Assembly: GCA_964036045.1 (NCBI GenBank) | Contig: OZ038394.1 | Location: forward strand, 925,805 to 989,804 | DNA length: 64,000 nt | From: Eutreptiella sp. 'Long Island Sound 2002' | Lineage: Eukaryota; Euglenozoa; Euglenophyceae; Eutreptiales; Eutreptiaceae | Direction: 5' to 3' | Shown: one piece after another, positions 42,491-54,400 of the stretch | Layout: each line of letters opens with the position of its first letter | Numbering within the stretch: the first letter of the stretch is position 1 | Made by a program: the position numbers and the translations under genes | Notes under the pieces: model-generated | What the model was told of the DNA's origin: nothing | The model's database searches: none | Seen by the model: the letters and a program-made list of their open reading frames with translations, nothing else

Positions 42491-45400
42491 CTGAGCAGCG
42501 AGGTAGAGGGGCGTGTTGGTCCATTTTAGGGGCTTCCCTTGCTGTACCTCTGTACTTCTGCCTGGCTGATGGCATTTTGGGGGGGTTTGAATATTTGAAT
42601 AGCAGCTCCTATAGCGGAAGCCTGGTTGCCCCACTGGGGCAGCTTTTTGAGCTTAACTAAGGCGAACGCTCACCCTGCACATGCCATCCCATGGTTACAA
42701 TTGAATGCTGTCATTATTATGTGCCCATAAATGCGGAAGTTTAATGGTTGTGGCACCCCTCACCCCCTCACAGGCAGCAAATCAAAGCCACGCTCCTTTT
42801 GGTACCTCCTCCGCTGCCATATCCTGCATGAATAGGCTCGTCCTTTTGTTGACTTTGTCTCGCACATTGTTGTTTTTTATGAACCCTGCATACGGCCCTT
42901 CCACCCACCGCTTCCACACCATGAGGGTGGGGTCGATTCCGTTGTTCTTGGACCCATCTATTCGTCTCTTTTGCCCTGCTCATGTATCTGCACCATTGTC
43001 CACTTGCTGTACTTCCATGGTCCAGTTCCATGGTTGGCCTTGCCTCTTGGGCTAAAAACAAAAACTCAGTGCGTTCTGTAGACGACTACGTGTCACACCG
43101 GTGGTATCAAACTACTGTTTATTGCATAAACGTAGGTTTTGTATTCTGCCTCCGCGGCCACCAAAGGGGCACCACCGTGAACCCATTTCCCCAGTCGCTG
43201 CTCCCCCAATGCCCTGCCCCACGCCTTGCTGTGCCTCTGCCCAGCCCCTTCCCCTTTCTACAAGCAGGGCACACCCAGAAGAATTATGCCAACCGGTGTG
43301 ACACCATTGGGCGGAGGGGGGGGGGGGGGGCAATGCACTCACGAGTGTTCAGACAGCATGGAGGTAATGGGTGCCACGGGCATACCTCCTCCGCATCCTG
43401 GCTATTGGTGCCCCCCCGGACACGGCGGTTGGTGGGGCTCGACTCCGGCGACGCCGCCTGGATCCGCACGGTCACGCCCGGGTCGACCGACGACAGCACT
43501 GGGGGCTCGGGCGCCGCCCCCTCCGCCTTCTTGAAGTCGTGCCGCGGGGTCTCCTCTTCGACGTGCCGCTTCTCCTTCGACCGGCGGCGCATCGACTTGG
43601 AGCCGGCGTGCTGCGGCAGCGCGTCCCCAGCCTCGTCCTCGCAGGCGGATCGCATGGAGCTCCGGCGCTTGCGGGCACTCTCCACCATCTGTGGAGATGA
43701 TGCGCCATCATCATCATCATCATCTACCGTCATGCAGCACCGTGCACTGTCATACGGTGCATCATTGGCTGTCTTGGATCTCACACCCGATGCCTGCACT
43801 GCTGGGACGGATTTCAGGCGCAAGACCATTCAGCCCAGGCAAGCAAGCAGCCCACTTCAAACCGCCCAAACACTAACGGTTGGCGGACGGCGGTGAACGG
43901 TTGGCGGTTGGTGGCGGTTAACGGCTGGCGGTTGGTGGCGGTTGGCTGTTCGCTGTTGGTGGTTCGTGTTGGCGGTTGGTGGTCCCTGCGGGCTGTCCTT
44001 AAGTGCTGTCCTTAACCAAAAAAATTAGGGCTTCTTAAGGACAGCCCTGCACTATTCATGGGACAGGCACACGCGACCAGGCACCCCGACGCACAGGGCC
44101 ATGCTGCGAGGCGAACGCAACCCTCGGGAGCACTGGCCATGCCGCCCCCAGGGTCAGTCCAACGGGGGACTGCGCAGGGCCCTGTGTGTTCATCCAAACG
44201 CAAAGCAATATGTGTGCTGGCAGGAGCACGGGCCCCGGCTACGCGCCTTCGACAAAGAGAGTTGCACACGGAGCCCGTTTCTCAATGGACAGGAACACAC
44301 ACGACCTGTCACTGCCGGTACAAAGGGTTGCATTGGGGAGCAGGACATGGGGATTAGGATCGCAGATGTCGGCGCAATCAAATCGATACCATGGGAGGCT
44401 GAGGAGGAGGAGCAGGAGGAGGTTCAGGACGAGGAGGGAGAGGCTCACGAGGAGGCCGAGGCTCACAAGGAGACCAAGGAGGAGGCCCTGAAGGAGGCCA
44501 GGAGGAGGAGCAGGGCGACGAGGAAAATGCTCAGGAGGAGGCCGTACGTAAGCCTGAAGGGGGGTATCAAGAGCTGTTGCAAACTGGCGGTTGGAAGGGG
44601 GAAGATCCTGCGGTGGCACTACGATTGGAGGGTCGTTGGGCACGGCATGCCTTTGGGATGGAACGGAGTGTCACGGCACAGGGGGGGCGGTCCGCCCTTG
44701 AAGGGGCGTGGGGGGTCTGGGAGCCCAAAGTTTGTGTATCAAAAATTGCCTAAATCAGCATTTCTTTTTGTAAATTTCATGTTTTCCCAGAAGGAAATCT
44801 CTGTCCAAGGGGGGGGGGTGAGGGGGTCCAGAGGTGGGCACCCCCCCTCCTCCTGCAGTTGTCAGCCGTTCTAATCCATCCCTGCCCGTCCCGCCACTTG
44901 AGAGTGGCCACGGGTCGCACCTCGTTCTGCTCTTGGGACTTGCTGCGGATGCGGAAGCTCTTGGCGCCAACAGTGTCGCGCACGCTCTCCCGCACGCGCT
45001 CCCACACGGTCCGCTCCCCGTCCGGGTGCTCCGCGTCCCCATTGGCGGCCCCGCTCACCCGGAAGTCGCGGGACCGGGACCGGGGCCGGCTCCACTGCTC
45101 CAGCGTCTTGAGCATCGTCTCGCGGTCCTTCGCCACCCGGTCCTCCTCCTCTGCCGCGCCCTCGTCGCCACCACCGCCGACGCTGCCGCGCTTCGACATG
45201 GTGTTCAGCAGCTGTTCGATCCGCTGCACGGCTGCCTCGATGTTGTGGGTGCGGTCGTTGTTCGCATTGATACGGTGGTCCATCTGCTCGAGGCGGCTCC
45301 AGATCTGCCCGACGGCGCCCTGGATGTCCCCCCCCGCGACCCCCCCCAGCCCCCCCAGGCCCATCATGCTGTTGTTGCCGATCATGCTGTTGGACCGCAT

Positions 45401-48400
45401 CACCATCATGCTCGGCATCTTCAACAGGCTCTGGTCCAGTGTCTGCTCCGGTTCAGGGGTTGCCTCGACAGCCGGGACGGTCTGGCTTTGACTCCGCTGC
45501 GGGGGCTCCTACAGGCGACGTGTTGATTCTTGCGGAGGTGAGCAGGCTAATATTAGAAGAGAGAAGGGGGGGGGGGTGCGGGGTTAGCATGACGCGGTTT
45601 CTCTGTTTGCAGCAGGCGGCGCCAATTGACCGATCACCACTTGCTGCCCTTCCCTTCCCTTTCCTTGCATGAAGGTCCGCCAAGCCGCTGTCTTGGTCCG
45701 CCATTTCTGTTTCTCCAAGGTGGCGCGTCGACCAAAAACATTAAGGATCCATATGGCCTCACCCTTCACCTCAGGGAGTACGCGGCACCTTCACCTTCAC
45801 CTCAAAGAGCACGGTGGAGGGGGGTTCTGGGACCCAAAGTTTGTGTACCAAAAATGGCCCGACCAGATTTTCCGAATGGCAGATTTCGTTTTTCCCCACG
45901 ATGGTCACTTTGGACTGTGTGGGGGGGGGAGGGGCTCCTCCGATGGTTGTCGGCCGTTCTAATGTAATCCTGGAGTTGGGGCCGACCCGAGCCTGCCCAG
46001 CACGTGTCAGACGGGGCCGTTCGGCATGCAAAACGACGCCTCTGGGCCCTTCCAGAACAGTTGCACTGAAGCGGGGCCAGGCTTCATGTCCGAGGGAGGG
46101 GGTCGGGGGCGCCGAGGGGGGCTCAGCTGACAGGGCCGTTACCGCCCAACTGCACACATTTGCACACACGGCCGCATGCAGAACAAAAACAACACTTCTG
46201 GTGTCCGTGACCCGGCACTTTGAGGGTGGCCAGCAGCAGTTACAAAAAGCAACCAATGGCTGTTGGGTGGTATTTCGGGCATGATTATGATTACAATTGA
46301 AGTGTGTTGTCCTTGTTTGTCTTCTTGCGATGTTTCGAACATTGCCATGTTCGAATAGTCTGAAGATCAAGGAGAATATCTCCCAGGGGATATTCCGAAG
46401 TGACCCCTTTCGCACGTCTGGAAAAAAAATAGACAGACAGAAAATGTCGGAGGACCACTGGCCGAGATGCAGCATGTAACGGTCTCTTGTTCCTGGTTGC
46501 GAGCGAAGAATCTCTTGCAAACAGAAATTGCCCGCTGCCTCTGGCTCCACCTGCAATAAGATGGGAGGAGGGTGCCATGCAGTACTCTGCGGCAGCGCAC
46601 TCTACTTCATCTGCCGTGCTACATCACCATGTTATGTGCAGGGGGGGGGGGGGGGATTCCTGGTCCCGGCGTACAAGCTTTTTGGGGCGGGGGTACCGGA
46701 GGAGGGGGGGGGGGGGTACAAAAAAATTCGCCCGAAATTTTTTCCCGCAATTTTTTTCCGGGCCCGAAAAACCTGAAATTTCCTCAACTCTACCCCACCT
46801 CTTTGGGTTTGGAAGGGTATTTTTCAAGGTAACAATTGATGTTTCAGCCGATATGGGAGGTATTTGTGTTTCACAGCACAAAGACCCCCAGCTGCAGTGC
46901 AGCGCCCACCCAAAGGGGACAAATCAAAGCACAAAAAAGCAACAAAAACCAGAAATAAAAAATTTCCATTGTGTCGCACATCCTACCTGTAAGCACAGAT
47001 ATTGCCTGCCCTGGGGATGGAACCAGAAACCTTCCCGTCGTAAAGGCACTGTTTACCCACTAGTGTATGGGCCATCTCTGACAGATGTCTGCACAGGGAT
47101 GGCATTGGTATTTGGTCCAATATGGTTTTCATCCATTATTGAGTTCTCCTGAAAAATTCGAGTATTTTGAGCATAAACACATTTTTTCACCCTCTGCCAG
47201 ATGATGCAAATTTTTCCTTATGGCACACAGTGTAGCAAAGTGAAGGTTACATGCAAATCCTCCTTGCGAAAAAAATTCCTACAGGGGGTGCTAGTTTTTT
47301 TTTCGGGGGGTACCCCCGGAGGGGGGGGGGGGTACGAAAAAAATTCGCGCAAATTTTTTTCCGCCCCCCCCCCCCTGGTTGTGCGTCTGTGTGTTGGGGG
47401 TTGGGCTGCCTGTTTGTGTGGAGTTTTCCAACCCTCCAGTTCCGAGGCAGCAGGGGTCAAGCCAAGCAGTCCCGGTCCACGACATTACCGGCACCCAACA
47501 CCCCCAACGGCGACAAGCCCATGTTTTAACTCGGGAATCAGCTTGAAATCGGGCTGCAAAACGGCACAGATGGAATAGTTTCGGGGGAAAGACTCCCATG
47601 ATACAGGGGGGGGGGGGTGCCCAGTCAATTTGGCAGTGGTAAATTTCGCTGTGGGATATCTGGCAGAAGCCCCTTGATTTTGTGTCTCCCAAATGTGATG
47701 TGGTGTGTAGGGCTTTGCAGGCTCAGTGGTGCTTAGCCACAGGTGCCAGTCACGATGCAGGGGAGACCCATCTCGGGAAACCCCTGGATTTTGCGTGGTA
47801 AATTTGGCGGCCAATTTGAAAACCAAATTTCCCACACGAAATTCACTGCCACCCCCCCCCCCATGCATAGCTCAGAGTGACCAGCACGCAGTGGGGATCA
47901 TTTTGACTCCTGTGTTGGGTGTTGGGTGGTTATTCAACCCGAGTGACCCTGAGTGACTCTGAGTGACCCTGAGTGATCCTGAGCAATCCTGAGTGCTACA
48001 ACACCTGCAGGCTGCTGGCGGCCTCTGTGAGATGGGCCTTGGCATCCTGCTGGTGCAGTGCGAGGTCCATGGACTGGTTGAGCGGAAAGAAGGAGACGTC
48101 CTGATGCTGCAGCTTCGAGAACACGTATGACTCCTGCCCCGTGTACTCGTCCTCCTGCTTGTTGTTCAGGTAGACCATGAAGTAGAAATACTGCCACATA
48201 TTGTGGGCCGTCTTCACGTGCGCGGCGAAGCCCCCCTCCACATACCGGTCGAAGTCGTTGGCCTGCTGGCCGCAGATGAGGCAGTACTTCCGGGTGTCCT
48301 CCTCGATCGAGTGCTTCTGGTCCCGGAGCTGCGCGAAGGTGTCGATGATGATACCGAAGACGATGTTCAGGATGATGACGATGATGATCAGGAAGAACGC

Positions 48401-51400
48401 GAAATCGTACAAGTTGCGGAGGTGGTGGGTCCGCTGCGGCAGCAGGTCCCCCAGGCCCCCGCCCGACCGGATGCCATTCAGCAGCCCGAACGTGAAGCAC
48501 TCCAGCAGCGTCGTGCACACGCCGCTGAAGAACAATATGACAGGGATGCCCGCCCCACACACCCACGCACACCACGCCGGCCAACAGGATTGCACACACG
48601 GCCGCATGCGGAACAAAAACAACACTTCTGGTGTCCGTGACCCGGCACTTTGAGGGTGGCCGGTGGCAGTTACAAGGCAACCGACGGCTGTTGGGTGATA
48701 TGTCGGGCATGATTCTGATTACGATTGAAGTATGTTGTGCTTGTTTGTCTTCTTGCCATGTTCAAATTCGTTGGGTTTTGGAGGCAGCCAACACAACACC
48801 GGGGGGGCGGCACAACAACACCACACACACAGGTGCAGCAAGCAGCTGAAGGCACGGGCGAGAGAGATTGAACCCAAACATCAACGGATGTGTTTGGAAT
48901 TCTTGACTGGCGTGCTTCAAAAATGCCGAATTGTTTGGCGATGAAAAAACTCCCCGTGCCTGGGCTTGGATCATCATTTGGTGGCGACCCGAGTGCACAC
49001 CAATGTCACCATTGGGGCCCCAGGGAAGTGCCATGGGTGGGGCCTGGACCTGGTGCTGTCGGCGCCCACGAAATCCTCCTCGAAGAACACGTACCCCACA
49101 ACGATGAAGAGGTAGACGACGATGATTGTGAGTAGGGCCGTCAGGAGGAGGCTGCGGCCGTTGAGGATCACCGACTGCAGGACGCTGTGCAGCAGCGGGC
49201 TCTTGTGGGTGACGATCAGCAGGTGCCCCGCGAACCAGAACGGGGACTTGGTGGCGCCTGACGAGGGGGGCACGGGGGCGTGGGCAGGCACAAGGCCCGT
49301 ACCAGCCACGCCCGCGCATGTGTACGAGGCCTGCACAGGGCCATGGGTGGGGGGCAGGCCTGAATTTTCGGGGGTGAGTCCAGGACCCAAAATTTTGTGT
49401 ACCAAAAATGGCCCAACCAGATTTTCCCTCTTGTAAATTTCGTTCTTGTAAATCCCAACGATGATCACTATACGTGAGCCCCATCCTCCGGCAGACCCAT
49501 ACTTTCCGTCCAGCGGTGCCCATGCACAAGGACCAGCAATGCTCGGGTCCACAGCACCACACCCGCGTCACGTCGCTCCACACATCCTGAACTACCAACC
49601 ACTCCCACCCACGCGGCTCTAATGATTGCCGGACCTTTGTCCTTTTGAGAGTACGCACGGTCCGGGCGCATGCGCAAGGGAGTTTGGTGGCGCCTCCAAG
49701 GGACTTCATTGGGTTGAGAATGGAGATCCAGGCAGCCATCAACGAACTGTGGGAGGGCAAGATTCTTGGGTAGCAGGAGCTATCAAGACGCACGTTTTGG
49801 AGATCATGACCGCATAGTTGGCGGAGTGCATTGCGTCCTATTGCCTGTTGGAAGCCCAAGTGGCATTGGGAAGTTTGGAATGAGCACCGCAAGTTGGCGC
49901 GGGCGAGTCATCTCAAGGCATCAATGCCGTTCTCAAGAAGCTAGAGCAATTGGAGAAGCAATTGGATGAGGTGACCATTGATCAGGAGACCTCTAGGTCG
50001 GGCCGCAAGATGCCCCTGCTGTATTCCAGGGAGCTGTCGCTACTAATGGCGGCAGATCATAAAGCAGTGGGTATGTTGCCTTCTCGTCTTCTTTAAGGCT
50101 GTGCTTCATGGTCGTCGTGTGATTGGGAGCACCTTAGAATGTGTGGCAAATTGGAGTGCCACAAATTTGCAGGAGGGGCCGATGGTGTCCCTAGAAAAAG
50201 GCCAAGCTTATGGAGAAGTGGACGGCCAGCAATTGGTTGGAGCCTATCACCGCTCTAATGGAGGGTGTGGAGGGCAATGGAGAACCCCCCATTCTAGCCA
50301 TGATCACCACCTACGTTGAGGGTTTGTGGGGATTTTTGGTCACGGCCATTGGCAGCCATGAGGAGAAGTACAAAAATTGATCCGGTGGTGGGAAGACCAC
50401 GGAAGCACTTTGTGAAGTGGGTGTTGTGCCAGAGAACTTTGGGGATGCTTCCGTCCCCATTGAAGAGGAGGCATCACGAACAGTTGTTGGAGTTTTGGAG
50501 AAGAAGATTGACTCGGGAGTCGTGTGGGCTGCATTGAAAAGGCTATCAAGACAAGACTCCGCGGAGAATTGTGATGCATTAGCGGCAATGGCATGGTGTT
50601 TTGGTACCTCAAATACATATGCCGGCCATATCCGGGCCCTTGATGCCCCCCCACCCCCCAGCAACTAGCCAGTCCCCGAGAGAAGCCCTCCTCGGCGGCT
50701 AGCCCCCCCTCCCCCCTTGGGGGCCCTTGGCCCACTTCTACTTGGGGGGGGAGCGTCGCGTACAAAAGCGAGGAGACATCCCCCGCGTGGCTGAGCGCAG
50801 CATCCACACCGGAAAGTTGCTAGATAGGTACATCCGGTCAGTTTCGGCCATAGATGATGTGATGGACCATGCGCAACATGGAGCATCGCCCCTATGGAGG
50901 CTTGGAGGCCCTCTCATTGTTGGCACCGTGCAGCCATACACGGGAGCGATGGACCGAATTCGTTGTTGCTGTCCTCTCGTTCACCTGCCTATGGGGCGTG
51001 GGTGAGGCCGTGGGGCTCAGACCAAGGGTATCGGGTGTACGGCAGTGTGGATGCGGTGTAATACTATCGGGGACAAGGTCGTCAAAACCGCTCTATGCAG
51101 CGGCATGGGCGAGACGGCTATGTGTTTACATGACCATTGGGCGGTGAGTATTGCCCCTTTCATGTCCCCCATGAGCGCCGTGGTTAGAATCTTTTGCGGA
51201 GTATGCCCTACGGGGCGCAAAATTTGTGAAGCACCCATTGCATCGCTGTAAACAAGGAGGAGCGGTGCTGCAACAATATTTGGGATTTCCCATCGAGGTC
51301 CGGATGTGGTGGGGGAGATGGAGATTGGGACGGGTGGCACGGCGTGATGCCCAGCCCCCTGAAGAGCACAAGATGTACACCTCCATGCGCCTCTAATGGC

Positions 51401-54400
51401 CATAGGGACCGCCATAATTCCGTACGCAGGAGACCGACGCCAGAAAATTTTGGCCTGCGGCAATTTCGGAGCTACTTCGGGACGGACAACCACCTGTGGA
51501 GCCTATGTCAAAAGCCGGAGTCAAGCGACTGTGCATCGTTCTGTCGAATGATAATACGCCCCGGCTATCCCGAATGCCGGTGCGCCGTACCGGCGCAAGT
51601 CAAGCGCAGTGGGGTTAGGCCATGGCACAAACAACCGTGTGGCGTGGAGTTGGCACAGTGGCAACATCTTCAAGTGCAAGCAGGGCATACTGGGTTTTGT
51701 TGACGATGTGTTGAGCATTGTTAATGCCGATCACGTTGTGCCGGTCATTGAACAGCCTTCTGGTGATTTGAAGGGCGTGCCTAAGCTTCCTTGCCCTCCT
51801 TATCCTCCCCCCCCCCCCCCAGCACCCAAGTTGAAGGTGCTTTTTTGGGGATCGAGGTGAATGTTCAAGCCACCCCCACCCCACTCAAAGGCAAGGATGC
51901 CTCCTACGAGCAAAGTGTGGAAGGCCCGGAGGCCCAGGCGCAACCTTCCATGGCCACTCTTGCCACGGAGGAGAACACCTGTCGCAAGGTCCTCATCCGT
52001 GGAGAGTGGCGCAGCTGAAGCGCGACCAGCAGTTCATCAATGAGCCGGCCAAGCAGCGGGTGGTTGGGCTACGCGTCGCTTATCAGCTGAACACCAATCC
52101 TCGAGTAAGCCCAAATCCACTGATACAAGAAGGGACTTCATCTACAATCGTGCATTCTGCAATTACTTGTAGCGGGTGCATGTTTTATAGGCTTTTCGCT
52201 TCACTTTTTTTTCCTCTGTGTATTTGGTGTACCTCTAGTGGAGCGTATGAAATTGGCCCCATTCCAGTGCATTGGTGGCTGATAATGGTGGCACTAACAT
52301 TGGCCATGGCCCTTGTCACAACTCTTTTCTTCGGCCTCATTTTGTTCCTAGTGCCGGCCGGTTGGCACTGATGTTGGGGACTCGTTTCTTGAGCCTAATT
52401 TTGTTTCTAGTGCTGATTACACCACGTGATACTATGTTATATTGGCCGAGCCCCAACTAATTGGTGGCCACATAGAGTACTTGGTGCTTTGTCGAGTCGG
52501 CGTCCCATCGTTAAAGTCGCTATGTGGTGCCGTACGAAATCGGCAATTGTACATATTGCATACGTAGTGCAACAGTTGCATTTCTTTCAATTTTTCAATT
52601 TTTTTTATAATTTACCCGACTTACCGCAACAAAAAATTACACAACTTTACCGCAAAAAAAACTATTGGATTTCTTGTATAATTTGCACAACTTACCGCAA
52701 AAGAAATTAGACACATTTACCACAACAAAAAATTGAGGGCTTGACGCTTGTTTAAAACACGAATTGCATTTTTCATGGGTTGGGGTTAGCACACATCTCT
52801 TCTAGTTCCGGTGCAACGGACCACTGTTTTTATTTTCTGTTGTCTTGTGGAGCTCAAGAAGCTTTGCTTAACCACCAAGCAATGGGCCTTGGTATTCCAA
52901 AAGGACGTTTGGTCTTGTGGTTTTCAGAGCCCGCACCTCACAAAACCTAGTGCTGGATCACAAAGAAACCAGTAGAACCCTTCTTTGTCATCGCTGATAA
53001 CCACAAAAGTGTGGCGACGGAACCAAGACACGTTGTCTAGTGTGGAGCCAGATTCAACTATTTGCATCCACCTAGACACTCTCTTGATATAAGCAACCGC
53101 AAGAGTCCACGCATGTGATTCATCAATTTCCATGTGGTAGAGCTCTTGGTTCAACCAACATAACATATCCTTGTCCGTCAACCAACGTCCCACCCCCGAA
53201 GGGGTTGATTCGCTCGGGATGGTACCTCGAGTAACCCCCGCCGTCTGGGTGGTCCCCAACGCTTCAAAGCGGGGGACAGATTCAGAAGTGGGCCACAAAT
53301 GGGCGGATTGGCTACATAACCACGACCGTTTGGGGGTCCCCAACACTTCAAAGCAGGGGACAAAATCAGCAGTGGCCCACAAGCAGGCGGATTGGCTACA
53401 TCATCTCTGCCGGCTGGGGGGGTCCACAACGCTTCACAGCGGAGGACAAAATCAGAAGTGGCCCACAAGTGGGCGGATTGGGCACATGCATGTATCGTGT
53501 ATTTTTTTTCCTTTGACGAAAAATCCCGTAATTTTCTTTTTTGCGGTAAAATTGTGAAAAATTTTTGCAGTAAATGCAAGTACAAAAAAATCGTCAAGTA
53601 GTAGATTTTTTATTTTTTGCGGTAAGCGCGGGTAAAAAAAATTGTCACATCATGTGGTATGTTTTTCGCAGTAAACGGGAATACAGGTTTACATGCAATT
53701 ACCGCAGAAATAAAATTTACATGATGTGACTAATGTTGTTGTTACACGCATTTACCGCAAAAAAAAATACACGTATTACAACATACACCCCCAGCCCCCC
53801 CCCCCCCCCGTATAATTGGCGAAAAATTCGCAATTAATTGGTGGAACCAATTGGCGGATCAATTTTTCACCAAAACAGGGGTTTGTTGGCCTGCGACTGA
53901 CTGATAGGGGGGACCCGCAGCACAGAGTGCACCCCCCTTCTCACCAGGTGTCGCAGAATCCCAGAAAACTCAACAAGTCAGCAGACCGCATTGGCGAGGT
54001 CGGCAGAAATCGGCCGCCGATTTTTTGGGGCGGGGTTACCACAGCGCCTCGGCACCAAGGGCCGGTCCCTAAGGGCGGTCCTGAACAAAAAAAGGGGGGG
54101 GGGTCCTGAAGGACCCCCCGAAAAACTTAGGTTTTTCACAGCCCATCACAGCTGTGCCAAACACCACACTTGTAGCACTTAGCCACAGCACTTCCCTCGC
54201 TCTGCCTCTCCTTCTCTTTGCCCCCCCCCCCCCTCTCTCCTTCCGAGGCCCGATGGTCGTCAGGAAGTGACATGAATGTGGGGTAAACCCCCCTTCCCCA
54301 TCCAGCATCCATGAAAATAAAATTCAATTAATCCCTAACTCAGAATCATCACTTCACACTTGAAAACACTGCTCCTTCCCATTGGCGTAGGTTGGGTGGT

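Larger units (their letters stand above)
52611..53775. mobile_element. Candidate DNA element bounded by TACCGCAA repeats
   Basis: TTACCGCAA-type motifs cluster on the left (52,621, 52,647, 52,692, 52,717). In mostly inverted form (TTGCGGTAA, TTGCAGTAA) they cluster on the right (53,541, 53,565, 53,617, 53,667), with direct copies at 53,700 and 53,752. The right side also has GTCACATCATGT and ACATGATGTGAC (53,644 and 53,719), an exact inverted pair. Between the clusters is a Ulp1-like frame. Terminal repeats and a target duplication were not found. Confidence 0.4.

Noticed and set aside
44401-44545. Plus-strand Glu-rich frame as a gene
   Set aside because: It comes from a GAGGAGGAG-rich repeat in an intron of the channel gene, with no homologue or start signal.
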